Origin: Eubacterium sp.
GTDB taxonomy: Bacteria; Bacillota; Clostridia; Lachnospirales; Lachnospiraceae
Length of the DNA: 64,000 bases
Assembly (NCBI GenBank): GCA_017406925.1
Contig: JAFQXO010000008.1
Coordinates: 62,001 to 126,000 of the forward strand
Reading direction: 5' to 3'
Shown here: positions 45,873 through 53,074 of the stretch, in pieces
How positions within the stretch are numbered: the stretch's first letter is position 1
Layout: each line of letters starts with the position of its first letter
Translations under genes and position numbers: made by a program
Notes under the pieces: model-generated
Seen by the model: the letters and a program-made list of their open reading frames with translations, nothing else
The model's database searches: none
Told to the model about the DNA's origin: nothing

Positions 45873-45904
45873 AAAAGAAACGGTTTAATCGCCGTTTCTT
45901 TTTT
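45873..45904 (+). terminator. intrinsic terminator after gatB
   Basis: 11-bp stem AAAAGAAACGG / CCGTTTCTTTT with an 8-nt loop, running into a T-tract. Confidence 0.86.
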
Positions 45905-45905
45905 A

Positions 45906-45934
45906 TTGTGTAGGTATTGATAAAATGGTATGAT
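45906..45934 (+). promoter_or_regulatory. promoter for the Lys-rich exoprotein
   Basis: TTGTGT and TATGAT with 17-nt spacing, TGG before the -10 (extended), 48 nt before ATG 45983. Confidence 0.55.
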
Positions 45935-45982
45935 TTAATCAGGAGAACGAACGGGGTTTTATAATTTTATAAAGGAGGTATT

Positions 45983-46690
45983 ATGAAACATTTTAAGAAA
46001 CTGTTAGCGGTAATATTGTGCGTATCGCTAGTATTGGGATTGGCGGCGGTAGCGCCATCAACTGCAGATGCAAAGAAGAAAAAGTTTAAGAAGAAGTATG
46101 TAACTCGCAAGGTTTATCAAAAACCTGAGTTTATGTTGCCAGAGGATGACTGTGAATCGGACTTATTCTTTATATTTAAGAATAAGAACAGCACAGTTGC
46201 AAAGGTGTCATTCGATCTCACTTACTACGATAAAAGTGGTAAGGTAGTTGAAAAAGAGAGTCATGAAGTTTTCGTTGCTTCATTGGCTTATCTAGGATCT
46301 TCTTGTGGTGATCCAGAAGAGCAGAAATCTTTTGCAAAGTATAAGATCACTAACTACAAGATAAAGAATATTAAGGTTAAGAAGATTGCCAAGAAAAAGA
46401 TCAAGGTTAAAAAACTTAAAAAGCTAGAGACGCCTGGATTCTACAATATGTCAGTTAAGAACAAGAGTAAGAAAAAGGCTTATCTAGAAGTTGTGAAGAT
46501 TTTCTATAAGAAGAAAAAGCCTATTGGAATGTGGACAACATATCAGAATATTTACAAGAAACGCCAAAAGAGAAAGTTCGAAATGCAATATTATTGGACT
46601 AATAGCAAAGGCAAGAAGGATAAGAAAGTTAAGGTAAAGACATACTATAACTATTCTAAATATTATGATGAGTCTAAGTACCTAAAATAG
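45983..46690 (+). CDS. secreted, strongly basic Lys-rich protein
   Basis: A 235-residue exported protein of no family I know. The signal peptide is KKLLAVILCVSLVLGLAAV with likely cleavage after TADA, leaving a mature N-terminus of KKKKFKKKY. Lys is frequent throughout (VKKIAKKKIKVKKLKKLE, then YKKKKPIGMW). The first part (FFIFKNKNSTVAKVSFDLTYYDKSGKVVEKE) resembles an Ig-like beta-sandwich for extracellular binding, and there are two Cys in the mature protein. A short perfect inverted repeat TTTATAA/TTATAAA (45958-45973) lies directly before SD GGAGG. It has its own promoter and terminator. It may bind anionic wall polymers. Confidence 0.85.
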   Translation: MKHFKKLLAVILCVSLVLGLAAVAPSTADAKKKKFKKKYVTRKVYQKPEFMLPEDDCESDLFFIFKNKNSTVAKVSFDLTYYDKSGKVVEKESHEVFVASLAYLGSSCGDPEEQKSFAKYKITNYKIKNIKVKKIAKKKIKVKKLKKLETPGFYNMSVKNKSKKKAYLEVVKIFYKKKKPIGMWTTYQNIYKKRQKRKFEMQYYWTNSKGKKDKKVKVKTYYNYSKYYDESKYLK

Positions 46691-46712
46691 CAAAAAGTTA
46701 AGATTTATAAGG

Positions 46713-46741
46713 ATCGGGCCGTATTTATGGCCCGATTTTTT
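46713..46741 (+). terminator. intrinsic terminator after the Lys-rich exoprotein gene
   Basis: 8-bp stem ATCGGGCC / GGCCCGAT with an 8-nt loop, followed by TTTTT. Confidence 0.88.
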
Positions 46742-46754
46742 GTTCGGAATTATG

Positions 46755-46783
46755 TTGACTATTATTGTTTCTGATGATACGAT
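46755..46783 (+). promoter_or_regulatory. promoter for the sortase-type surface protein
   Basis: TTGACT and TACGAT with 17-nt spacing, 71 nt before ATG 46855. Confidence 0.65.
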
Positions 46784-46831
46784 TAGTTACAAGTAGAATT
46801 GCGTAAATAGCGGAATTAATGAAAACAATTT

Positions 46832-46852
46832 TATAAAACAGGAGGTTTTATA
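46832..46852 (+). promoter_or_regulatory. hairpin presenting the ribosome binding site in its loop
   Basis: TATAAAAC (46832-46839) pairs with GTTTTATA (46845-46852). The loop AGGAG and the first stem G form the SD AGGAGG of the gene at 46855. This could modulate translation, for instance by temperature, but all pairs except the closing C-G are A-T, so it is weak. Confidence 0.5.
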
Positions 46853-46854
46853 TT

Positions 46855-47598
46855 ATGAAAAAGATATTAATGGGAGTTCTTAGTTTAGCAGTTGTTGTGA
46901 CTATGCTATTTGGCACGGCCACAATGGTTTTTGCTGGAGATGAAACAACCACGGAAGTCCCAACTACAACCACGGAAGTCCCAACTATGAAGGGTTTCGA
47001 TCTTAAAAAAATAGAAAAAGAGGATTATCCATATGGTGGAGATTACAATAAATTGATGCTTTATTGGAGATACCCAGAACCATTGTATAATTGTGTGTTT
47101 AAACTCCAGTTTAAGTTGTCATCTGAAAAGGAATATACAAAAGCGGCTCTGAATATTACAGAAGGTGATTATGTCGATGTTTCTCAGTGGGAAGCAGGGA
47201 CGTACAAAGTAAGAATTGCTGCATATGATGAACCACAGACTGAAACTGGTGCTGTTGTTAATGATGATGACCACCCAAATGCTGGAGTAAGTGTAAAAAA
47301 TCCTATAGTAAAGATTAAAGACGATGCCGGAAAATTAAAAGCAGTTTCTGATGAACAGGAAGTTGAGATCACTCCAAAAACAACTACTGCAGAAGTAACT
47401 ACTGATGCGACCGATGGTGATGATGATGGAGATGATGGCGACGGCAGCGAGGTTGGTTCAGAAGTAGTAGAGGGAACTGACGACAGCGATTCATCACCAG
47501 AGACTGGACAGTTAATCTTCATGGGTGTAATTGGTGCTATGGCTATCAGTGGAGGCCTAGGAATTTACGCTAGAAGAAAATTCGGAAAAGAAGAATAA
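46855..47598 (+). CDS. cell-wall surface protein with SPETG-type sorting signal
   Basis: A 247-residue exported protein. It has a signal peptide (VLSLAVVVTMLFGTATMVFAG), two TTTEVP repeats, a ~130-residue beta-rich domain of unknown family, an acidic Asp/Gly/Thr-rich stalk, and a C-terminal cell-wall sorting signal: SPETG, a hydrophobic helix (LIFMGVIGAMAISGGLGIYA) and a basic tail RRKFGKEE. SPETG is a non-LPXTG variant that a dedicated sortase would have to recognise; no sortase gene is in the window. Start ATG 46855 has SD AGGAGG inside a hairpin loop. It is monocistronic with a promoter and a terminator. Confidence 0.83.
   Translation: MKKILMGVLSLAVVVTMLFGTATMVFAGDETTTEVPTTTTEVPTMKGFDLKKIEKEDYPYGGDYNKLMLYWRYPEPLYNCVFKLQFKLSSEKEYTKAALNITEGDYVDVSQWEAGTYKVRIAAYDEPQTETGAVVNDDDHPNAGVSVKNPIVKIKDDAGKLKAVSDEQEVEITPKTTTAEVTTDATDGDDDGDDGDGSEVGSEVVEGTDDSDSSPETGQLIFMGVIGAMAISGGLGIYARRKFGKEE
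46945..46986 (+). repeat. two tandem copies of a 21-bp repeat
   Basis: A 21-bp unit (starting ACAACCACGG) occurs twice without change at 46945-46965 and 46966-46986, in frame, encoding TTTEVP-type repeats just after the signal peptide. Perfect identity suggests a recent slippage duplication. Confidence 0.9.
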
Positions 47599-47611
47599 AT
47601 CTAAATAAATT

Positions 47612-47644
47612 AAAAACCAGGTTCTAAAAGGAACCTGGTTTTTT
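47612..47644 (+). terminator. intrinsic terminator after the surface protein gene
   Basis: 13-bp stem AAAAACCAGGTTC / GAACCTGGTTTTT with loop TAAAAG, ending in a T-run. Confidence 0.9.
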
Positions 47645-47693
47645 CTTGTTTTAAGGACCGAAAAAACAGAAAACAATCTGCAAAAACAGCGAT

Positions 47694-47722
47694 TTGATAT
47701 TAATACTTAATAATTGTATAAT
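47694..47722 (+). promoter_or_regulatory. promoter for purF
   Basis: TTGATA and TATAAT with 17-nt spacing, a near-consensus sigma-A promoter, 36 nt before ATG 47759. The short leader has a small TTGGC/GCCAA hairpin (47730-47743) and no room for a purine riboswitch. Confidence 0.8.
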
Positions 47723-47758
47723 GTTAGCGTTGGCGTGAGCCAAAAAGGAGGAAAAACG

Positions 47759-49213
47759 ATGGAAAAAACGAGGGAAACAGTGAATCCAAACTTCGAAAAA
47801 CTCGGGGAAGAGTGCGGAGTTTTTGGTATTTACGATTTTGATGGTAATGATGTGGCTAACTCCATTTATTATGGACTTCTAGCACTTCAGCACCGTGGAC
47901 AGGAAAGTTGCGGTATCGCAGTGACTGACACGAGTGCTCCTAGAAAAACGGACCTTATCAAGAATAACGGTTTAGTAAATGAGGTTTTTAATCACGATAA
48001 CCTAGCTAGCCTACATGGTAACCTAGGTGTGGGACACGTGAGATATGCTACGGCAGGAGATAGTTCTCCTAATAATGCACAGCCATTAGTTATCAATTAT
48101 ATAAAAGGAACTATTATGGTTGCCCACAATGGTAACCTTATAAATTCTCAGGCGCTGAGAGATGAACTTGCCAGAGATGGAGCCATTTTCCAGACTACAG
48201 TCGACACAGAGCCTATCGCATACATCATTGCGAGAGAACGCATCAGTTCGAAGACTGCTGAGAATGCTGTAAGTGCAGCAATGAAAAAGATTAAGGGAGC
48301 ATATTCTCTAATTGTGGCTAGCCCACGTAAGCTCATTGGCGCGCGCGATCCTTATGGATTCCGTCCGCTATGTATTGGAAAGCGCGACAACTCATATGTT
48401 CTTTCCTCCGAATCATGCGCGCTTAACACTATCGACGCTGAGTTTGTTAGAGACGTAGAGCCAGGCGAGGTCGTTTGGATTGACAAGGACGGTCTTCATT
48501 CAGACAAGTCCAACTGTATTCCAAAGGCAGAGCAGGGCAGTTGCGTATTTGAATATATTTACTTCGCTAGACCAGACAGTAACATCGACGGTATGAGCGT
48601 TTACGATTCACGTATTCTCGCTGGAAAGTATCTCGCTGAGGATTCGCCAGTTGATGCCGATGTAGTAGTAGGTGTGCCTGACTCAGGCAATGCTGCCGCT
48701 ATCGGATACTCTCTTGGTTCAGGCATTCCAAATGCCACTGGTTTTGTGAAGAACAGTTATGTGGGACGTACATTCATCAAGCCAGGTCAGAAGAACCGTG
48801 AGGATGCAGTTCACGTTAAGTTGAATGCTCTAAGAGAAGCGGTTGACGGCAAGCGAGTGGTAATGGTAGATGACTCTATCGTTCGCGGAACTACTTGTGA
48901 TGGCATCATTCAGATGCTCAGAGATGCCGGAGCTACAGAGGTACATGTTCGAATCAGTTCACCACCTTTCGTGAGCGAGTGTTTCTTTGGAACTGACGTT
49001 CCAGACAAGGAACTTTTGATAGCTTACAAGCGCTCAGTTGATGAAATCTGCAAGATTATCGGTGCTGACTCACTTGGATATCTCCAGATAGATAGAGTAA
49101 AAGAACTTTCGGGTGGACAGGCTGTCTGCCAGGGATGTTTCACAGGCGAGTATCCAATGGATGTGAGAGAAGCAGAAAAAGGAAGAAGTAGTTGCGAAAG
49201 CAAAGATCAGTAA
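47759..49213 (+). CDS. purF: amidophosphoribosyltransferase
   Basis: First committed step of purine synthesis: PRPP plus glutamine to phosphoribosylamine. The 484-residue protein has a short propeptide ending before the N-terminal nucleophile Cys in EECGVFGIY, the class II glutaminase domain (HRGQESCGIA, GHVRYATAG), and the PRTase domain with the PRPP loop VVMVDDSIVRGTT. Cysteines in the C-terminus (CQGCFTGEYP) match the Fe-S cluster type seen in Bacillus PurF. ATG 47759 has SD AAAGGAGG; the upstream frame runs through the promoter. purB follows 10 nt later. Confidence 0.97.
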   Translation: MEKTRETVNPNFEKLGEECGVFGIYDFDGNDVANSIYYGLLALQHRGQESCGIAVTDTSAPRKTDLIKNNGLVNEVFNHDNLASLHGNLGVGHVRYATAGDSSPNNAQPLVINYIKGTIMVAHNGNLINSQALRDELARDGAIFQTTVDTEPIAYIIARERISSKTAENAVSAAMKKIKGAYSLIVASPRKLIGARDPYGFRPLCIGKRDNSYVLSSESCALNTIDAEFVRDVEPGEVVWIDKDGLHSDKSNCIPKAEQGSCVFEYIYFARPDSNIDGMSVYDSRILAGKYLAEDSPVDADVVVGVPDSGNAAAIGYSLGSGIPNATGFVKNSYVGRTFIKPGQKNREDAVHVKLNALREAVDGKRVVMVDDSIVRGTTCDGIIQMLRDAGATEVHVRISSPPFVSECFFGTDVPDKELLIAYKRSVDEICKIIGADSLGYLQIDRVKELSGGQAVCQGCFTGEYPMDVREAEKGRSSCESKDQ

Positions 49214-49223
49214 AGGAATAATT

Positions 49224-50654
49224 ATGAGTGATAGATATACTACACCATTAGGTGAGAGATATGCTTCAAAAGAGATGCAGTACATCTTTTCACCAGATAA
49301 GAAATTTAAAACATGGAGAAAGTTATGGATAGCTCTTGCTGAGTCCGAGAAGGAACTCGGCCTCAACGTTACGCAGGAGCAGATCGATGAGTTGAAAGCA
49401 AACGCTGAAGACATCAATTACGATGTTGCAAAGGCCAAAGAGAAGGAAGTTCGCCATGATGTAATGGCGCACGTTCATGCATATGGCCAACAGTGTCCTA
49501 AGGCGAAGGGTATCATTCATTGGGGTGCCACATCTTGTTATGTCGGCGACAATACTGACATCATCCTTATGACTGAAGGATTGAAACTTATCAGAAAAAA
49601 ACTTTTGAATGTTATGAACGAACTTGCAAAGTTCGCTGATAAATATAAGTCATTGCCTACGCTCGGCTTTACACATTTTCAGCCAGCGCAGCCTACAACA
49701 GTAGGCAAGAGAGCAACGCTCTGGCTTATGGAACTTAAACTCGATTTAGATGATGTCGACTATATGATAAATCATATGATGCTTCTCGGATGTAAGGGAA
49801 CGACTGGTACACAGGCTAGTTTCCTTGAACTTTTCGAGGGAGATCATGAGAAAGTAAAAGAACTCGATAAGAAGATTGCTGAGAAGATGGGATATGACAA
49901 GTACTTCCCAGTTTCAGGTCAGACTTATTCGAGAAAGATGGATACACGGGTACTAAATGTGCTATCTGGCATTGCGGCTAGCGCGCACAAGTTCTCAAAC
50001 GATATAAGATTGCTTCAGCATCTCAAGGAAATCGAGGAGCCATTCGAGAAGAATCAGATTGGTTCATCAGCTATGGCTTACAAGCGAAACCCTATGAGAA
50101 GTGAGCGTATCGCTTCGCTTTCACGTTATGTGATGACAGTAAATATGAATCCAGCCATCACATCGGCTACACAGTGGTTCGAGCGTACACTCGACGACTC
50201 CGCGAACAAGCGAATTAGCGTTCCAGAAGCATTCCTCGCAGTTGACGGCATCTTGGATCTTTATATGAACGTAGTTGACGGACTCGTAGTTTACGACAAG
50301 GTCATTACGAAGAGACTTATGAGCGAGTTGCCATTTATGGCTACAGAAAATATTATGATGGATGCAGTGAAGAAGGGTGGCGACCGCCAAGAACTTCACG
50401 AGCGTATTCGTCAGCTTTCTATGCAGGCGGGCGCCAATGTAAAAGAGCGAGGCTTGGATAACAACCTCCTTGAACTAATCGCTGCTGATCCAGTATTTAA
50501 TCTCTCGGTCGAAGAACTTGAGGAGACTATGGACCCTGCGAAGTATGTAGGTCGTTCACCAGAACAGGTTGAGGAATTCTTAAATGATGTAATCAACCCT
50601 ATCTTAGAAGAGAACAAAGATGAACTAGGTCTTAAGGCGGAAATTAACGTCTAA
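49224..50654 (+). CDS. purB: adenylosuccinate lyase
   Basis: Acts twice in purine synthesis, cleaving SAICAR and adenylosuccinate with release of fumarate. The 476-residue member of the fumarase/aspartase superfamily shows the signature SSAMAYKRNPMRSER (mobile catalytic Ser loop) and the conserved TLGFTHFQPAQPTT histidine region. It is all-helical through the C-terminal domain. SD AAAGGA is 8 nt before ATG 49224. It forms a two-gene unit with purF. Confidence 0.97.
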   Translation: MSDRYTTPLGERYASKEMQYIFSPDKKFKTWRKLWIALAESEKELGLNVTQEQIDELKANAEDINYDVAKAKEKEVRHDVMAHVHAYGQQCPKAKGIIHWGATSCYVGDNTDIILMTEGLKLIRKKLLNVMNELAKFADKYKSLPTLGFTHFQPAQPTTVGKRATLWLMELKLDLDDVDYMINHMMLLGCKGTTGTQASFLELFEGDHEKVKELDKKIAEKMGYDKYFPVSGQTYSRKMDTRVLNVLSGIAASAHKFSNDIRLLQHLKEIEEPFEKNQIGSSAMAYKRNPMRSERIASLSRYVMTVNMNPAITSATQWFERTLDDSANKRISVPEAFLAVDGILDLYMNVVDGLVVYDKVITKRLMSELPFMATENIMMDAVKKGGDRQELHERIRQLSMQAGANVKERGLDNNLLELIAADPVFNLSVEELEETMDPAKYVGRSPEQVEEFLNDVINPILEENKDELGLKAEINV

Positions 50655-50721
50655 ATAAGACACAAAAAGTTCATACTTATATGGGGTGTTTTTGCTTTAA
50701 AAAAGCCCCCGAATGTGATAA

Positions 50722-50758
50722 AATCGGTTGTGTGTAAAAATCATACAATCGATTTTTT
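50722..50758 (+). terminator. intrinsic terminator downstream of purB (or leader attenuator of the lipoprotein gene)
   Basis: A 13-bp stem (50722-50734 with 50742-50754, two G-T pairs) and 7-nt loop followed by a T-run to 50758. It overlaps a TGATAAAAT extended -10 (50716-50724), so if that promoter is used the hairpin would lie in the leader of the gene at 50807. Confidence 0.75.
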
Positions 50759-50779
50759 ATTGGCGAGGAACTCGCCAAT
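50759..50779 (+). promoter_or_regulatory. second leader hairpin before the trigger-factor-like lipoprotein
   Basis: Perfect 9-bp stem ATTGGCGAG / CTCGCCAAT with loop GAA, 27 nt before the start. There is no T-run, so it could stabilise the mRNA 5' end. Confidence 0.5.
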
Positions 50780-50806
50780 GATACTAGTAGAAAAGAGGAG
50801 AAAGAT

Positions 50807-51991
50807 ATGTTTAAAAAGATTATGGCAATAGCCCTTACACTTGTTATGGCCGTAGGCGTTCTTGTAGGATGCGGTTCAGGCGATGGAAGCGGAAAGGCTA
50901 CAACTGAAGAAGGCGAGATTAAACTTGCGCCTTATAAGGGATTAGTTGTCTATAAAGAAGATGTTAAGGTTACTGATGACGCTTATAAGTCAACACTTAA
51001 CAGCATGCTTGAGCAAGATTCACAGACTAAGACTATTAAGAAGGGTACTGTGAAGAAGGATTCTACAGCTAATGTAGATTTCTCAGGTAAGATTATGGTT
51101 AACGGAAAGAAAGTTAAGTTCGAAGGTGGCGAAGGCAAAGGTACTGAGATTAACTTGGCTACGGACGCTGGAAACTATATCGAAGGCTTCACAAAGGCTT
51201 TGATTGGACACAAGGTAGGCGATAAGTTTACTAAGAAACTTAAGTTCCCTAAATCATATAATCAGACAACAAAGATTGGTAAGAAGAATGTTAAGCTTGC
51301 AGGCAAGGACGTTTGGTTCACATACAAGGTTAACAGTCTTTCAAAGACTACTAAGCCTAAACTTACTGACAAATATATTGCTAAGAAATTCAAGGCATTT
51401 GGCATCAAGTCTGTAAAAGAGTTTGAGAAGTGGGCTAAGAACCAGATGCGCATCTCAAATATTATCAACAAAGTTTGGACTAACTTCCAGGATAAGTGTA
51501 AGGTTATTTCTTACAACAAGTCACAGAAGGAATCAGCTAAGAAAGAATATGAGTCACAGTTTGAGGCTAACTTGCAGCAGCAGTATGGTGCTGACAAGAA
51601 GACATATCTTGAGGCAGCTTCAATGTCAGAGAAGGATTGGGAGAAGCAGATCAACGAGCAGGTTGAGTCTTCACTTAAGAGTAAGATGATTGTTAAGGCT
51701 ATCGCTGAGAAAGAAGGTCTTAACCTTACAGATGCTGAGTACAAAAAGGAAGCTGAAACACTTGCAGAGCAGAACAGTGCTAAGGTTTCTGAACTTGAGA
51801 GTCAGTATGGAAGAGATGAAATTGAATATTCAGTTCTTTTCCAGAGAGTACAGGAATTCATCGCTGATCACGTTAAGATGAAGAAGGGTCATGAGCCTAC
51901 AACAACACCTAAGCCAAACTTCTCATCTAAGGATGCAGAAAAGAAGGCTAACTCAAAGGCTAAGACTACAACAAAGGCTAAGAAGAAATAA
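50807..51991 (+). CDS. trigger-factor-like lipoprotein (extracytoplasmic peptidyl-prolyl isomerase/chaperone)
   Basis: A 394-residue lipoprotein: signal MFKKIMAIALTLVMAVGVLVGC with lipobox LVGC (Cys22). Residues ~60-165 match the FKBP-type PPIase domain of trigger factor (KDSTANVDFSGKIMVNGK, NYIEGFTKALIGHKVGDKF, FPKSYN). Residues ~170-370 are a long helical, Gln/Glu/Lys-rich region like the trigger factor/SurA chaperone arms. It lacks the ribosome-binding N-domain of cytosolic trigger factor. It ends in a Thr/Lys-rich polybasic tail (TTTKAKKK). The likely role is folding of exported proteins outside the membrane, as PrsA does in Bacillus. SD AGAGGAG precedes ATG 50807; a terminator follows. 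Confidence 0.88.
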   Translation: MFKKIMAIALTLVMAVGVLVGCGSGDGSGKATTEEGEIKLAPYKGLVVYKEDVKVTDDAYKSTLNSMLEQDSQTKTIKKGTVKKDSTANVDFSGKIMVNGKKVKFEGGEGKGTEINLATDAGNYIEGFTKALIGHKVGDKFTKKLKFPKSYNQTTKIGKKNVKLAGKDVWFTYKVNSLSKTTKPKLTDKYIAKKFKAFGIKSVKEFEKWAKNQMRISNIINKVWTNFQDKCKVISYNKSQKESAKKEYESQFEANLQQQYGADKKTYLEAASMSEKDWEKQINEQVESSLKSKMIVKAIAEKEGLNLTDAEYKKEAETLAEQNSAKVSELESQYGRDEIEYSVLFQRVQEFIADHVKMKKGHEPTTTPKPNFSSKDAEKKANSKAKTTTKAKKK

Positions 51992-52012
51992 ATAATCCAT
52001 AATGATTAGATG

Positions 52013-52042
52013 AAACCAGGTTGCAATGCAGCCTGGTTTTTT
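52013..52042 (+). terminator. intrinsic terminator after the lipoprotein gene
   Basis: 12-bp stem AAACCAGGTTGC / GCAGCCTGGTTT (one G-T pair) with loop AAT, followed by a T-tract. Confidence 0.88.
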
Positions 52043-52195
52043 CTCTGCCTTGATTTTCCACACCCTATATGTTATCGTATCTCTCGGATGGTATTCGAAA
52101 GAAACTATACCGAAGATAGCTATAATGACGACGGATTAGGCGTTGTGCTTACATCGAAAGAGTAAGACTCATTATCCCCGAAAGGAGGGATGCCC

Positions 52196-53032
52196 ATGAA
52201 GTTTGGATTTATTGGCGCGGGAAAAGTTGGATTTTCCCTTGGAAAATATTTCGCTGACCATGATTTAGACGTCGTGGGTTACTATAGCGAGATTGCAAAA
52301 GACGCAGCGGAAGCTGCCACATTTACTGGAAGTAAAGCATATGATTCTATTGAAGCGATACTTACGGATAGTGATGTCTTATTCATTACCGTTCCCGATG
52401 ATGCCATCGGCAATGTCTGGGATACGATAAAGACGTGTCATTTTAGCAACAAAATAGTGTGTCACACATCTGGCGCATTATCTTCAAAAATCTTTTCGGA
52501 TATAGCCGAGTTTGGAAGTTACGGCTACTCCATCCACCCGCTCTTTGCGATAAGCGACCCGCTTAATTCATACAAAGAGCTTTCCAAAACATTATTTACA
52601 ATTGAAGGATCACCTGAGAAATTGGATGTTATGTCCGATTTATTTGTGCGTCTAGGAAACAAAGTCGCAGTGATAGAGCCAGAAGATAAGGTAAAGTATC
52701 ACGCAGCTTGTGCTATGGCTAGCAATCTAGTGGTAGGTTTGGTTAGCGCAAGTGAGAAACTTCTAGAGGAGTGTGGAATAGAAGATCCACATATGGCTCT
52801 TTCGCCAATACTCGAGAGCAATATGAAGCACATTGTCGAGGACGGAGCAGTGGGAGCATTGACTGGACCGATTGAGAGAGGCGACGTCTCGACAGTAGAA
52901 AAACACATAAGCGTGTTAGATGGTGAGAGAAAAGAAATGTACCTTGCGCTTTCTAAGGAAGTATTGAGAGTGGCAAAGGAAAAGAATCCAGACCGCGATT
53001 ACAGCGAGATGGAAAAGTTGTTAGTTAGATAA
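52196..53032 (+). CDS. panG: Rossmann/DUF2520 protein, predicted ketopantoate reductase (PanG type)
   Basis: NAD(P)-dependent reductase, 278 residues. The N-terminal Rossmann fold has FGFIGAGKVGFSLG; HTSGALSS and YSIHPLFAI are the DUF2520-type active-site regions, and the C-terminal helical domain includes YHAACAMASNLVV. PanG-type enzymes (described in Francisella, with clostridial homologues, from memory) reduce ketopantoate to pantoate in place of PanE. The gene heads panB-panC-panD-coaBC, exactly where that activity is needed. ATG 52196 is 7 nt after SD AAAGGAGG, whereas ATG 52190 is 1 nt away. A TATAAT at 52121 may be the -10, though no good -35 is seen. Confidence 0.85.
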   Translation: MKFGFIGAGKVGFSLGKYFADHDLDVVGYYSEIAKDAAEAATFTGSKAYDSIEAILTDSDVLFITVPDDAIGNVWDTIKTCHFSNKIVCHTSGALSSKIFSDIAEFGSYGYSIHPLFAISDPLNSYKELSKTLFTIEGSPEKLDVMSDLFVRLGNKVAVIEPEDKVKYHAACAMASNLVVGLVSASEKLLEECGIEDPHMALSPILESNMKHIVEDGAVGALTGPIERGDVSTVEKHISVLDGERKEMYLALSKEVLRVAKEKNPDRDYSEMEKLLVR

Positions 53033-53074
53033 AACGACAGATTTACATAACTACAAAGCAAACGGAGGAGCAAA

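Noticed and set aside
47723-47758. Purine riboswitch before purF
   Set aside because: The leader after the promoter is only ~36 nt, too short for an aptamer; only a 5-bp hairpin is present.
50684-50710. Imperfect GGGG...CCCC hairpin after purB as a terminator
   Set aside because: Internal mismatch and no following T-run; the hairpin at 50722-50758 is a much better terminator.
52069-52119. 16-codon ATG frame in the gap before panG
   Set aside because: No SD and no sign of selection.
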